A stretch of DNA of 64,000 nt from Flavobacterium sp. (GCA_014379405.1 JACMLU010000025.1:225387-289386); one strand, 5' to 3'; shown: positions 54,284 through 63,145, numbered from the stretch's first letter. Translations and numbers: made by a program. The notes: generated by a model not told the origin, from the letters alone.

Positions 54284-54616
54284 ATGAATGCAATGAAAAA
54301 CACAGTACAATTAATCGGAAACGTAGGTAACGAACCAGAAATCAAAAATCTTGATGGAGGAAAAAAAGTAGCCAATATCACAATGGCCACCAACGAAGTT
54401 TATTACAGAGAAAACGGAGACAAAGTAGAACAAACCGAATGGCACAAAGTGGTAGCTTGGGGAAAAACAGCCGACATTATCGAAAAATATGTAACCAAAG
54501 GGCTCCAAATTGGTATCGAAGGTAAATTGACTCACAGAAGTTACGACGATAAAAACGGTGAAAAACGATACATCACCGAAGTGGTTGCGAATGAAGTACT
54601 GCTTTTAGGTAAATAA
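54284..54616 (+). CDS. ssb: Single-stranded DNA-binding protein
   Basis: 110 aa from the ATG at 54284, which gives the standard start MNAMKNTVQLIGNVGNEPEI; a TTG 57 bases upstream is in frame but adds an Asn-rich tail unlike SSB. One OB fold with NITMATNEVYYRENGDKVEQ and the WHKVVAWGKTADI motif. The acidic C-terminal tip of housekeeping SSB (DDDIPF-like) is missing, so this is the short SSB form, perhaps a secondary copy used in recombination or stress. It ends at a strong terminator. Confidence 0.93.
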   Translation: MNAMKNTVQLIGNVGNEPEIKNLDGGKKVANITMATNEVYYRENGDKVEQTEWHKVVAWGKTADIIEKYVTKGLQIGIEGKLTHRSYDDKNGEKRYITEVVANEVLLLGK

Positions 54617-54637
54617 TATCTAAACAAATTCTATAAA

Positions 54638-54664
54638 AAATGCCCTCTCAATCGGAGGGCATTT
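54638..54664. terminator. Rho-independent terminator after ssb
   Basis: Stem AAATGCCCTC / GAGGGCATTT with a 7-base loop, A-run before and weak T-run after; it serves ssb and possibly the convergent small Cys-rich gene. Confidence 0.85.
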
Positions 54665-54674
54665 GTATTATGAA

Positions 54675-54875
54675 TTAGGATACTATTTTAAATAAATCAT
54701 ACATCGGACAACGGTCGCAACGTTTCTTCTCGTTTTTTTTATATTTTTCGCAACAGCTAGACTTGCAGTTTTCTGCTTTCTTGATTTTGTGAAGAATGTC
54801 TTTTTTCTTTTTCTTCTTTTTATCTTTTTCCTTTTCTTTCTTGCTCACTTTGTAAAGAATTAAAAACCAATGCAA
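54675..54875 (-). CDS. Small Lys-rich, Cys-containing protein
   Basis: 66 aa from the ATG at 54875; a GTG at 54848 gives a 57-aa protein starting at SKKEKEK, which may be the true start because the first nine residues are hydrophobic and unlike the rest. A long Lys/Asp run is followed by CKSSCCEKYKKNEKKRCDRC, five cysteines suggesting metal binding, and MYDLFK. No characterised family known to me. It sits between ssb and ferritin, both ended by hairpins. Confidence 0.6.
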   Translation of the reverse strand: MHWFLILYKVSKKEKEKDKKKKKKKDILHKIKKAENCKSSCCEKYKKNEKKRCDRCPMYDLFKIVS

Positions 54876-54923
54876 AGATATATTATTTTTATCTATTCTA
54901 AATAAACTTTAACTTTTTTTGAC

Positions 54924-54961
54924 AAAAAAATGCCTTAAAGAATTCTATTTTCTTTAAGGCA
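54924..54961 (-). terminator. Rho-independent terminator after ferritin
   Basis: Minus-strand stem TGCCTTAAAGAA / TTCTTTAAGGCA with a 7-base loop, followed by seven Ts. Lies 25 bases after the ferritin stop. Confidence 0.9.
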
Positions 54962-54985
54962 CTTATTTATGTTGTTACAAAAAAA

Positions 54986-55501
54986 TTATTTTGGAGCGGC
55001 AGCACTGGCAGCTACAGCAATTTGTTGGATGTCACGGTCAAATAAATACAAACCACCTTTGTCGTCTCCAATCAAATTGATTTTGTCCAAAATGTTTTTG
55101 GCAGTTGCTTCTTCTTCAATTTGTTCGGCAACATACCATTGCAGGAAGTTGTGTGTGGCATAATCCTTTTCTTCAAAAGTGATGTGCACCAATTCGTTGA
55201 TAGAATCCGAAACAAAAATTTCATGTTTGTAAAGTTCTTCAAACATTCCTTTAAAGGTTTCGTAAGTGGTTTTTGGTGCTTTCAAATCGGTGATTTGCGC
55301 ATGGCCTCCGCGTTCGTTCACGTATTTTATCAACTTGAGCATGTGCAGGCGTTCTTCGTCTGATTGCGCATACATAAATTTGGCAATTCCTTCCAAGCCA
55401 CTAACTTCTGACCAGCAGGCCATTGACAAATAAATTTGAGACGACTCGGCCTCAATTCTGATTTGTTTGTTTAAAGCTTTTTCTATATTTTTTGATAGCA
55501 T
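54986..55501 (-). CDS. ftnA: Ferritin (bacterial FtnA type)
   Basis: 171 aa, four-helix bundle. Ferroxidase ligands are visible: Glu in EAESSQIYLSMACW, the EERLH motif (SDEERLHMLKLI), and the downstream EEKDYATHNFLQWYVAEQIEEE helix. It oxidises Fe2+ and stores iron as a mineral in a 24-mer. Monocistronic and closed by a terminator. In this genome it would complement the Feo and Nramp uptake systems 10 kb away. Confidence 0.96.
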   Translation of the reverse strand: MLSKNIEKALNKQIRIEAESSQIYLSMACWSEVSGLEGIAKFMYAQSDEERLHMLKLIKYVNERGGHAQITDLKAPKTTYETFKGMFEELYKHEIFVSDSINELVHITFEEKDYATHNFLQWYVAEQIEEEATAKNILDKINLIGDDKGGLYLFDRDIQQIAVAASAAAPK

Positions 55502-55656
55502 AATTATAAGTTTTTAGTAAAGTTAGAAAAAATAATTCAAAGCAGATGATTGCTTTAAGAAAAGATTTTACTTCTTGGAATTACTTTAAAATAAGGTATG
55601 TTTTATTAAAAATAGTTATTTTTTTTGAACTCAATTTGTCAAAAAGTGAATACTAA

Positions 55657-56286
55657 CTATTGATTCATCAATTCCTGAAAATAATCCACAAATTGGCCAA
55701 CGTGATAGCCATCCATTAATCCGTGATGTACGTGAATTGACATTGACATTGTTCTTTTTCCATTTTCTTCAATTATCATTTTTCCAAAAGAAATTTTAGG
55801 GCAACTATCCGGAAATGTATAACTTCTGGCATGTGAAAGCGACGTGAAATTGATCCACGGAATTGCCGAAAAATGAATTAAATTATCATCTGGAAATTCT
55901 CTAGTAAAAAGTCCTGGTGTGTTTTTTAATCTTTGAATTTCTTCTAATGTGGTTTTTGTGAAAATATCAAAATTGGAAGAATATTTTATCAATGAAAACC
56001 CGAAAGTTTTGTCTTCTCTCATAATTGTAGCTGATGCATCGATGGTATCATAGATGTAAATTTCATCATCAATTATTCGATAACGAAATGCTTCAATCGC
56101 ATTTACTGCAACGATAGTTTTGTGCAAATAATACACGAAAAAGGAAGTTCCCAATTGTTTCGCAGTTTCATACCCTTTTGTACAATCGATGGTTGTGGTA
56201 ATTCCAAAAAAGGGTTCTTCCATTTGTTTAAAAAACAGAAAATGTTCTTTTCGGTTCCAATTTTCAAGGTGTAAAAGGGTTTTCAT
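55657..56286 (-). CDS. Chloramphenicol acetyltransferase-like protein
   Basis: 209 aa, trimeric CAT fold. The catalytic motif is VHHGLMDGYHVGQF near the C-terminus (HHxxxDG). Substrate-pocket residues of true CATs are partly preserved (FFKQMEEPFFGITTTIDCT at the start). Many chromosomal Bacteroidota homologues exist with no demonstrated resistance, so I name it CAT-like. Standing alone on the minus strand. Confidence 0.88.
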   Translation of the reverse strand: MKTLLHLENWNRKEHFLFFKQMEEPFFGITTTIDCTKGYETAKQLGTSFFVYYLHKTIVAVNAIEAFRYRIIDDEIYIYDTIDASATIMREDKTFGFSLIKYSSNFDIFTKTTLEEIQRLKNTPGLFTREFPDDNLIHFSAIPWINFTSLSHARSYTFPDSCPKISFGKMIIEENGKRTMSMSIHVHHGLMDGYHVGQFVDYFQELMNQ

Positions 56287-56356
56287 TATTTGCGTAAAAT
56301 TTAATTTTACAAAAATAGTACAATTCTTTTACTTTTCTCAGGAAGAGACCACGAAT

Positions 56357-56391
56357 AAAAAAGCCCTAAAGGAATTTCCTTTAGGGCTTTT
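56357..56391 (-). terminator. Rho-independent terminator after the OmpA gene
   Basis: Arms AAAAGCCCTAAAGGAA / TTCCTTTAGGGCTTTT with a one-base centre; on the minus strand a T-rich tract follows. It lies 18 bases after the stop of the gene at 56409. Confidence 0.9.
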
Positions 56392-56408
56392 ATGGGGTAA
56401 AAAGTAGT

Positions 56409-57668
56409 TTATTTTATTTTGAAAGTAACTTTTCTAACTAATTTTCTAGCGCCATCAGAATCTTTATCAACTGAAGTGTCTTCACCGGCAGCAATTACAT
56501 TTAATCTTGATGCGTCAATATTAGCTTTTAACAAAATATTTTTCACATTGGTAGCTCTTGCATTAGACAATTTGTCGTTGTATGAAGATCTTCCTACTTC
56601 GTCAGCGTGACCAATAATATCAACTGAAGCAGTAGGATTGTTTCTCAAGTAAGTCAAGATATAATCAATACCTTCAGTAGAAGTGTTATTAGGTTTAGCT
56701 ACATTGAAATCAAAATAAGTACAAATATAACCACTGTTAATGGTGTTTCTAATCTGGTCATTAAAGCTTGAAACTTGAGTGCCATCAGATTTATTTTCGA
56801 AATTTTTCAAGACGTAAGCTTCTGTTTCATCAGCAACACCGTTACTGTTTTTATCAATTGATCGTCCTTTAGTATCAACCATTGCTCCAGCAGGTGTATC
56901 AGCTTCTATATCTAAATAATTTGCTACACCATCGTTATCACTATCGATCATTCTATTTTCTACAGCAGTAAATCTTGCGTCAATTGCGGCAAATCTATCA
57001 TCATTGTCGATAACCCAGTCAGCATGTTTGGCGTTTTTACCCAAGTAAACTGTTATACCTGCAGTACCGTTAAAAAGAATTCCACCAAAACCTCTAGTGC
57101 TTGATGTGCTAGCACCATCAAAAGCAAGACCTTGTTTCGCATTAAGAATTGTCGTGAAATCTCCAGTCAATGCAATTCTGTTTGTTAATTTGATTTGTCC
57201 AGTTATACCAGCCATAAAATTACCCATTCTGTCTTTTAAGTAAGAAGGATCTTTTCTTTCCAAGAAAGATAGACCAAAACCTGCGTGACCTAATAAACCA
57301 ATTGTTTTAGTCCAAGTTTCAAAACTCATTATTCTTCCCAAGTTGGCAACTCCCTGCAAGTTTACTCTGTAGTACTTGGTGTCAAAATCAATAGATTCAT
57401 TTTTTCCTTGGAAACTATTGTATCCAAAATCAGCTTTGAAACCGAATTTGTTGTTAACCATGTAACGAACACCTAAATCAACTACATAAGGGCTGATTAG
57501 TGATGTAGAATAACCAGAAGTCATTGGTCGTTGTGGTTTGTTTAAACCGCCAGCCAATTCAATAGACCATTGATTAAAATCAACTGGTTTTTTTTCAGCT
57601 GTCTCAGTTTGCGCGCTTATAGTGTTTACAGCGAATGCAAAAGCTAATGTAAGTAAGGTGTTTTTCAT
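56409..57668 (-). CDS. OmpA-family outer-membrane protein
   Basis: 419 aa, signal peptide about 1-19 (AVNTISAQ). N-terminal eight-stranded beta-barrel (about 30-215), a calcium-type linker of thrombospondin-3-like repeats (DSDNDGVANYLD, DKNSNGVADE; about 245-290), and an OmpA peptidoglycan-binding domain (about 310-419) with IGHADEVGRSSYNDKLSNAR. It anchors the outer membrane to peptidoglycan and is usually one of the most abundant proteins. The strong terminator agrees with high expression. Confidence 0.95.
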   Translation of the reverse strand: MKNTLLTLAFAFAVNTISAQTETAEKKPVDFNQWSIELAGGLNKPQRPMTSGYSTSLISPYVVDLGVRYMVNNKFGFKADFGYNSFQGKNESIDFDTKYYRVNLQGVANLGRIMSFETWTKTIGLLGHAGFGLSFLERKDPSYLKDRMGNFMAGITGQIKLTNRIALTGDFTTILNAKQGLAFDGASTSSTRGFGGILFNGTAGITVYLGKNAKHADWVIDNDDRFAAIDARFTAVENRMIDSDNDGVANYLDIEADTPAGAMVDTKGRSIDKNSNGVADETEAYVLKNFENKSDGTQVSSFNDQIRNTINSGYICTYFDFNVAKPNNTSTEGIDYILTYLRNNPTASVDIIGHADEVGRSSYNDKLSNARATNVKNILLKANIDASRLNVIAAGEDTSVDKDSDGARKLVRKVTFKIK

Positions 57669-57827
57669 AATTTAATAATTTAATTCTTGACAAAAATACA
57701 TTTTGAATTTCAAAAAAAAAAAAAAAACAGTTAATTATGAAAGTAATTATTGTAATTTTATAAATTTCACGTATAAATATATAGTCAAAGTACTGTTTTT
57801 CAGAATTTTAAATAAAAAGTATTTACG

Positions 57828-58514
57828 CTATTTTAATTTTTTTAAAACATCGATCATTTTCTCGAAAGTGCTGAATTTTTCGTGTTTTACTTTAAAATCA
57901 ATTTTTTCGTATGCCCAAGTAGTGTGAAAAGGAATATGAACGGCATAACCTCCAATGGCCAAAACTGGCAAAACATCTGATTTTAGGGAGTTGCCAATCA
58001 TAAAAAACTCTTCGGGTTGTATCTCCAAACGTTTTAACAAATCCGTATAATCTTTTTCCTGTTTGTCTGACATTACCTCGATATGGTGAAAATAGTGTCC
58101 CAAACCTGAATCGTGTAGTTTTCTGCGTTGGTCCAATAAATCGCCTTTGGTCGCCACAACGAGTTTGTATTTTCCTTGCAAGGCTTGCAAGGTTTCTTCA
58201 ACACCGTCCAATAATTCAATAGGTTTTTCGAGTAATTCTTTCCCGTATTCGATTATTTTTTCAATAACTTCAACAGGAATGGTGTTGTTCGAAATTTTCA
58301 TCGCCGCTTCAATCATCGAAAGAATATAAGCCTTGATACCGTAACCATATATTTTCAAATTGTCGATTTCGACCCTAAACAGTTCTTGCGAAATACCTTG
58401 ATGCGACAAATAATCGCTCATCAAACCACAGAATTTTTGTTCCGTTTCCTGAAAATAAGGTTCGTTTACAAATAATGTGTCGTCAGCGTCAAAGGCTATT
58501 ACTTTTAGGTTCAT
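57828..58514 (-). CDS. HAD-family hydrolase
   Basis: 228 aa, cytoplasmic. HAD motif I FDADDTLFV (about 7-15), motif II VVATKG, and motifs III/IV around KRLEIQPEEFFMIGNSLKSD. A helical cap of the C1 type lies at about 18-90. Phosphatase for a small phosphorylated metabolite, or a phosphoglycolate-phosphatase-like enzyme; substrate unknown. It follows metG in the same direction, with an inverted repeat between them. Confidence 0.9.
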   Translation of the reverse strand: MNLKVIAFDADDTLFVNEPYFQETEQKFCGLMSDYLSHQGISQELFRVEIDNLKIYGYGIKAYILSMIEAAMKISNNTIPVEVIEKIIEYGKELLEKPIELLDGVEETLQALQGKYKLVVATKGDLLDQRRKLHDSGLGHYFHHIEVMSDKQEKDYTDLLKRLEIQPEEFFMIGNSLKSDVLPVLAIGGYAVHIPFHTTWAYEKIDFKVKHEKFSTFEKMIDVLKKLK

Positions 58515-58528
58515 TTTTGTTTATTTTG

Positions 58529-58572
58529 CCGCTGATTCACAGATTAATAAAAAATAATCAGCGAATCAGCGG
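58529..58572. repeat. Inverted repeat between metG and the HAD gene
   Basis: Arms CCGCTGATTC / GAATCAGCGG around an AT-rich centre that repeats part of the arm (AATCAGCG). No T-tail; it resembles dispersed palindromes of flavobacteria. Confidence 0.75.
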
Positions 58573-58583
58573 TTAATTTTCTC

Positions 58584-60656
58584 TTAATTTATAGTCTCCC
58601 CATTCCCAACTCCATCAGCATCTGGATTCACGAAAACCAGTTTTCCTTCGGCATTGTTGGTCATCAAAATCATTCCTTGACTTTCTACACCCCGAAGGTT
58701 TCTTGGAGCCAAATTCACTAAAACAGTCACGCGTTTTCCAATAATATCTTCTGGTTTAAAACTCTCGGCAATTCCCGAAACAATCGTGCGAACGTCAATT
58801 CCGGTGTCGATTTTTAGGATTAAAAGCTTGTTGGCTTTAGGCATTTTTTCGGCTTCGAGAATTGTTCCTACACGCAAATCCATTTTGGCAAAATCATCAA
58901 ATTGAATCAACTCTTTTTGCTTTTCTGTCATTGCGAGGGACGAAGCAATCTCTGCGATATTGGCGCTTTTTGTTGCTTCCAATTTATCTATCTGTTTTTG
59001 GATTTCTTCGTCTTCAATTTTGGCAAAAAGCAATTCGGCTTCGCCAATTTGGTGTCCAGCAGGAATTAAATCGGAATCATCAGCAACTGTTTTCCAATCG
59101 ATTTTGTCTTCAATTTTTAGAATTCGAGTTAGTTTAGTTGCTGTAAATGGCAAGAAAGGTTCACAAAGTGAACTCAAAGCCGCAGCAATTTGCAGAGCTA
59201 CATACATTTGGGTTTGCACACGAGCTGGATCTGTTTTTATCATTTTCCAAGGCTCTTCATCGGCAAGATATTTATTCCCCAATCGGGCAACATTGATCAA
59301 TTCGCCCAAAGCTTCACGGAACCTGTAACGTTCAATCGAACTCGAAATCACAGCAGGATAGGCTTTTAATTCCGTTAAAGTCACTTCATCTACTGCCGAA
59401 AGTTCGTTTGGAGTTGGAACAATTCCTTCGTAATACTTATTGGTCAAAACCACGACACGATTAATGAAATTTCCAAAAATCGCTACTAATTCATTGTTAT
59501 TTCTTGCTTGAAAATCTTTCCAGGTAAAATCATTATCCTTCGTTTCTGGCGCATTTGATGTCAAAGCATATCGCAAAACGTCCTGTTGATTCGGAAATTC
59601 TTCCAAATATTCGTGCAACCAAACAGCCCAGTTTTTAGACGTAGATAATTTATTTCCTTCGAGATTCAAGAATTCGTTCGCTGGAACATTGTCTGGCAAA
59701 ATATAACTTCCTTCAGCTTTCAACATCGCAGGAAAAATGATGCAATGGAAAACAATATTGTCTTTACCTATAAAGTGAACCAATTTTGTGTCCTGATCTT
59801 TCCAATACGGTTCCCAATCTTTTCCTTCTCTCTGTGCCCATTCTTTCGTAGAAGAAATGTAGCCAATTGGGGCATCAAACCAAACGTATAATTTTTTTCC
59901 TTCGGCACCTTCAACCGGAACATCAATTCCCCAATCGAGGTCACGAGTTACAGCACGAGGTTCTAATCCGCCGTCAATCCAAGACTTTACTTGTCCGTAA
60001 ACATTCGGTTTCCAGTCATTTTTATGTCCAACGAGAATCCATTCTTTCAAGAATTCTTCATAACGATCCAAAGGTAAAAACCAGTGTTTCGTCGATTTCA
60101 AAATAGGAGTTTCTCCAGTAATGGTCGATTTTGGATTAATCAAATCCGTGGCATTTAAAGTTGAACCACATTTTTCGCATTGGTCGCCATAGGCTTCTTC
60201 ATTGCCACATTTCGGGCAAGTTCCTACAACAAAACGGTCTGCCAAAAATTGGTCTGCTTTTGCGTCATACAATTGTTCGGTCACTTCCTCTATAAAATCA
60301 CCTTTGTCATACAATGCCTTGAAAAATTCCGAAGCCGTATCGTGGTGAATCTTAGCAGAAGTTCTCGAATAATTATCAAACGATATTCCAAAATCCGAAA
60401 ATGATTTCCTGATTATTCCATCGTATTTATCGATTACTTCCTGAGGCGTAACGCCTTCTTTTTTGGCTTTCATCGAAATCGCCACGCCGTGTTCATCGCT
60501 TCCGCAAACAAACAAAACATCTCTTCCTTGCAATCTTAAATATCTGGAGTAAATATCCGAAGGCACGTAAACACCCGCCAAATGCCCAATATGAATGGGT
60601 CCGTTGGTATAAGGCAATGCCGCCGTAATGGTATATCTTTTTGGATTCTGTAACAT
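58584..60656 (-). CDS. metG: Methionyl-tRNA synthetase
   Basis: 690 aa. Class I motifs: HIGH-type PIHIGHLAG (about 19-27) and the KMSKS-equivalent KLSTSKN (about 346). A zinc knuckle with [19 protein letters not shown] lies in the connective peptide (about 147-165). The C-terminal Trbp111-like tRNA-binding domain (about 585-690) starts [17 protein letters not shown]. It charges tRNA-Met for initiation and elongation. A -7 box TATTTTTG lies at 60676-60683 upstream. Confidence 0.98.
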   Translation of the reverse strand: MLQNPKRYTITAALPYTNGPIHIGHLAGVYVPSDIYSRYLRLQGRDVLFVCGSDEHGVAISMKAKKEGVTPQEVIDKYDGIIRKSFSDFGISFDNYSRTSAKIHHDTASEFFKALYDKGDFIEEVTEQLYDAKADQFLADRFVVGTCPKCGNEEAYGDQCEKCGSTLNATDLINPKSTITGETPILKSTKHWFLPLDRYEEFLKEWILVGHKNDWKPNVYGQVKSWIDGGLEPRAVTRDLDWGIDVPVEGAEGKKLYVWFDAPIGYISSTKEWAQREGKDWEPYWKDQDTKLVHFIGKDNIVFHCIIFPAMLKAEGSYILPDNVPANEFLNLEGNKLSTSKNWAVWLHEYLEEFPNQQDVLRYALTSNAPETKDNDFTWKDFQARNNNELVAIFGNFINRVVVLTNKYYEGIVPTPNELSAVDEVTLTELKAYPAVISSSIERYRFREALGELINVARLGNKYLADEEPWKMIKTDPARVQTQMYVALQIAAALSSLCEPFLPFTATKLTRILKIEDKIDWKTVADDSDLIPAGHQIGEAELLFAKIEDEEIQKQIDKLEATKSANIAEIASSLAMTEKQKELIQFDDFAKMDLRVGTILEAEKMPKANKLLILKIDTGIDVRTIVSGIAESFKPEDIIGKRVTVLVNLAPRNLRGVESQGMILMTNNAEGKLVFVNPDADGVGNGETIN

Positions 60657-60675
60657 AATTCAGTTTAATTTGGTG

Positions 60676-60683
60676 CAAAAATA
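60676..60683 (-). promoter_or_regulatory. -7 box of metG
   Basis: Minus-strand TATTTTTG fits TAnnTTTG exactly and lies 20 bases before the start codon. A matching -33 element was not found. Confidence 0.45.
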
Positions 60684-60747
60684 AGGAATAGAATTTTATT
60701 TGGAGCTATTTAGCTTCGCTGAATCTTCGCTGTCCCGCTATTCGTTA

Positions 60748-60799
60748 CAAACAAAGTTCACTGAACTCCGCTGTAAATAAAAGTTAGGTGAAGTAATCC
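60748..60799. repeat. Dispersed repeat C, partial copy
   Basis: CAAACAAAGTTCACTGAACT ... GTGAAGTAATCC. A divergent, shorter relative of the two units at 60824 and 61655. Confidence 0.75.
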
Positions 60800-60823
60800 A
60801 CGCAGAAAAGCGTGGGATTTCCA

Positions 60824-60896
60824 CTTCAAACGAAGTTCTCTGAACTCCGCTGAAAGTAGAAATTAAGTGAAGTAATCGGGGCTAGGGCATTCGGGT
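60824..60896. repeat. Dispersed repeat C, copy 1
   Basis: Begins CTTCAAACGAAGTTCTCTGA and ends with AATCGGGGCTAGGGCATT. Contains the small hairpin GAAGTTC..GAACT. Almost identical to 61655-61734, in the same orientation. The remainder of the 371-base spacer up to the lipoprotein start shows no gene. Confidence 0.85.
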
Positions 60897-61027
60897 TTTA
60901 GACGACATTTTTGTTTAATGAAATTTACTAATACATCATAATAATACAATTAATACCAATAATTGTGTAACATTCTTTGGCGACTATAAAACTAATTTAG
61001 CCATTATTAATTTTAAATAAATTAAAC

Positions 61028-61447
61028 ATGAAAATTAAAAGCATATTATTTGCATTAGCATTAAGTATTGGATTATTTGCAACGTCTTGTAATCCCAGTG
61101 AAGCAAACGAAGGGGATACATTAGCTCCTATAGTAGGGAAGTGGGGTATTGTCAAAACTGGCACCAATGTTAACGGTGTAGAAACATTATCAGATCCGCC
61201 ACAAAACACAACTGGCTGTGACCATGATTTTATTAATCTAAAGGTTGATAATACAATGACTTCGGGAGATTATAGTTCTACTGTTAGTCCTTGTGCACTA
61301 ACAACTACGTCAGGAACTTATTCCAAAGGAGATAGTAAAGTAACAATTGTTCTAAATGGTGTAACCACAACTTATGACATTGTTAATCTTACACTTACTG
61401 AATTAAAGTTAAGAAATGGTAACGCTATCTCGGTTTACATCAGATAA
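61028..61447 (+). CDS. Lipocalin-like lipoprotein
   Basis: 139 aa with a lipobox ATSC (Cys21). The mature part reads as a small beta-barrel typical of the lipocalin-like families of Bacteroidota (VGKWGIVKTG ... GTYSKGDSKVTIVLNG ... LTLTELKLRNG). These are membrane-anchored proteins of unknown ligand. Monocistronic, closed by a terminator at 61494, and flanked on both sides by copies of repeat C. Confidence 0.82.
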   Translation: MKIKSILFALALSIGLFATSCNPSEANEGDTLAPIVGKWGIVKTGTNVNGVETLSDPPQNTTGCDHDFINLKVDNTMTSGDYSSTVSPCALTTTSGTYSKGDSKVTIVLNGVTTTYDIVNLTLTELKLRNGNAISVYIR

Positions 61448-61493
61448 TTAATTTAATCTGGTGCTAGATTCTGCCTCTTTAAGAAGTAGAATG

Positions 61494-61530
61494 AAACGGA
61501 AATGACTTTTAAAGTTGTTTCCGTTTTTTT
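61494..61530 (+). terminator. Rho-independent terminator after the lipocalin-like gene
   Basis: Arms AAACGGAAA / TTTCCGTTT around an AT-rich loop, followed by Ts. Confidence 0.85.
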
Positions 61531-61654
61531 ATTGAGCTATTTACTACGTCAATTCGCTTCGCTCGTGTCCCTCACCCGAGGCTGAAAGCCGAACTGGCGA
61601 AGCAATCCGTTGCAATCTTATTGTTTTTGGAAGCAAAAACAATAAGGATTTTCC

Positions 61655-61734
61655 CTTCAAACGAAGTTCACTGAACTCCGCTGAAAAATAGAAATTAAGT
61701 GAAGTAATCGGGGCTAGGGCATTTGAGGTTTCAA
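61655..61734. repeat. Dispersed repeat C, copy 2
   Basis: Begins CTTCAAACGAAGTTCACTGA and ends AATCGGGGCTAGGGCATT. Same orientation as 60824-60896. The surrounding 61531-61760 stretch holds no recognisable gene. Confidence 0.85.
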
Positions 61735-61769
61735 AGCGGTTTTGTAATAAACTAATCCGCCACTTTCTT

Positions 61770-61777
61770 TATCTTTG
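61770..61777 (+). promoter_or_regulatory. -7 box of the small basic protein gene
   Basis: TATCTTTG matches TAnnTTTG and lies 28 bases before the ATG at 61806. A TTTG at 61741-61744 is 25 bases upstream, longer than the usual spacer. Confidence 0.4.
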
Positions 61778-61805
61778 CAAACACAATTCTAAAAGATTAT
61801 AAATT

Positions 61806-61976
61806 ATGGCAAAAGGACCTGAAAAAAATACTAAAAATAAGGCTTTGCATACTAAATTGCTCAATCGAAAGAATACAAAACTACAAGAAGCGAAAAAAGA
61901 AAAAGCCTTACGCTTGAAAGCTTTAGTTGCAAAAATGAATCAGCAAAAGAATAATGACCAGCCAATAGAGCCTTAG
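61806..61976 (+). CDS. Small basic protein, 56 aa
   Basis: An ORF below the usual length cut: MAKGPEKNTKNKALHTKLLN, then a Lys/Ala/Leu-rich amphipathic helix and NNDQPIEP at the end. It has its own -7 box, an ATG and a codon usage like that of neighbouring genes. Strongly positive, so it may bind nucleic acid or ribosomes. I do not recognise a named family, although similar short basic proteins are common in Flavobacteriia. Confidence 0.65.
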   Translation: MAKGPEKNTKNKALHTKLLNRKNTKLQEAKKEKALRLKALVAKMNQQKNNDQPIEP

Positions 61977-62090
61977 GCTCGGCATATTTTGTAGATGGAT
62001 TTTAATCCATCCAAAATTTGACAGTTTATAGAAAAAGTGCCGTAGGTACGGATAATTTTTACAATCTTTGACCCCAAAACTAAAAACAAT

Positions 62091-62318
62091 ATGAGCAAGA
62101 CAAAACTAATAATTAATAAAAACGGATCGATAAAAATCGAAGGTGATTTCGAAATAATGGATCAAGATGGTAACGTTTATGGGCTAGAAGGAAGAACTGC
62201 ATTGGGTCTTTGTCGTTGTGGATTATCATCAAACAAACCATTTTGTGATGGTTCACATCGTAATAATTTTGAATGTGATTCAAAAGCATTTGATTTGCCA
62301 CCAATGAAAACGAAATAA
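62091..62318 (+). CDS. CDGSH iron-sulfur protein
   Basis: 75 aa with one CDGSH motif: CRCGLSSNKPFCDGSH supplies Cys, Cys, Cys and His, ligands of a [2Fe-2S] cluster as in mitoNEET-like proteins. The N-terminal beta segment (LIINKNGSIKIEGDFEIMDQ) is typical of the bacterial form. Probably electron transfer or Fe-S/iron handling in the cytoplasm. Ends at a hairpin terminator. Confidence 0.93.
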   Translation: MSKTKLIINKNGSIKIEGDFEIMDQDGNVYGLEGRTALGLCRCGLSSNKPFCDGSHRNNFECDSKAFDLPPMKTK

Positions 62319-62347
62319 AGTTTACCATTTCCTTACAGAATAAAAGT

Positions 62348-62378
62348 AAAGCTGCATTTTATTAATGTGGCTTTTTTT
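62348..62378 (+). terminator. Rho-independent terminator after the CDGSH gene
   Basis: Stem AAAGCTGCATT / AATGTGGCTTT (two G-U pairs), then a run of Ts. Confidence 0.75.
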
Positions 62379-62389
62379 ATTTCCAAAAC

Positions 62390-62422
62390 ACCTTTGTCAA
62401 AGTTCAAAACTTTGACAAAGGT
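62390..62422. repeat. Perfect 15-base-arm palindrome
   Basis: ACCTTTGTCAAAGTT-CAA-AACTTTGACAAAGGT. Located between the CDGSH terminator and the DMP19-like gene; no T-run follows directly. Confidence 0.9.
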
Positions 62423-62498
62423 TACAAAGTCGAAAAGAAAATTTCTTTTCTGTTTTTATTTAACGGAAATTTGCTCCAAACCTTCAAATACAAACCCT

Positions 62499-63038
62499 AT
62501 GGAATTCGGTAGAATAATAGTTTCAGAAACAGCTTTCAATAGTGAAAATCTTCAGGATGTGATTCACTCCAATATTTCGGTAATCAACTTAATGCGTGAA
62601 GAAAAAATAGATGATGATTTCATTCACGAAGATGCGCTGATGAGTTATTATTTAGACTATTATTATTCCCAATATGTTGGTGGAAACTTTGCGCAATTTG
62701 TCCATCAATCGGGTTGGAATTCCGAATTAAACGAATTGATTGAAGAAGGTTTGGCACTCATTGGAGCTGAAAAACATTTGGAATTATTTCAACAACAATC
62801 CAAAAAAGTAAAATTAATGAGCAGTGTCAAGCTCAATAAATTTCTCAAAGGAAAACTAGAAGGCGTAAATCCAACTCGAGATTTACTCAACAACGACACT
62901 TTTTTCGAATTAGAAGAAAATCTAATTACTTTGAACGCTAATTTCCTAAAATCACACCCCGATTTCGAAGTGCTTTCCGTTGATGAAATGTTCGCTACTT
63001 TAGAAGAATTTGTGGGTCACGAGATTAAAAGGGAGTAG
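62499..63038 (+). CDS. DMP19/DUF4375-like protein
   Basis: 179 aa from the ATG at 62499 (MEFGRIIVSETAF). A longer in-frame ORF from 62367 would read through the palindrome at 62390 and add 44 basic residues unlike the rest, so it is rejected. The segment MSYYLDYYYSQYVGGNFAQF followed by a Gly/Trp turn is characteristic of the DMP19-like family, whose better-known members mimic DNA or bind HU; others are of unknown function. The protein is acidic and helical. Confidence 0.72.
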   Translation: MEFGRIIVSETAFNSENLQDVIHSNISVINLMREEKIDDDFIHEDALMSYYLDYYYSQYVGGNFAQFVHQSGWNSELNELIEEGLALIGAEKHLELFQQQSKKVKLMSSVKLNKFLKGKLEGVNPTRDLLNNDTFFELEENLITLNANFLKSHPDFEVLSVDEMFATLEEFVGHEIKRE

Positions 63039-63051
63039 AGTTGTTTCGCAA

Positions 63052-63145
63052 AAACACACCAAGATAAACACGAATCCACACGAAGAATTCTAAAAAAAAA
63101 CTTCGTGAATCTCTGTGGCTCTTTTGCGAATCTTCGTGAAATAGC
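63052..63145. repeat. Hairpin-containing dispersed sequence before serS
   Basis: Contains CACGAAG / CTTCGTG (63079-63107) with an A-rich loop, and related CTTCGTGAA words nearby. Resembles the untranslated repeats seen between flavobacterial genes. Confidence 0.5.

Noticed and set aside
55657..56286. Acquired chloramphenicol-resistance gene
   Set aside because: The CAT-like gene has base composition like its neighbours and no mobile element beside it; it looks like a chromosomal family member of unknown substrate.
62367..62498. N-terminal extension of the DMP19-like protein
   Set aside because: It would translate across a perfect 33-base palindrome and gives a basic sequence unlike the acidic family start at 62499.
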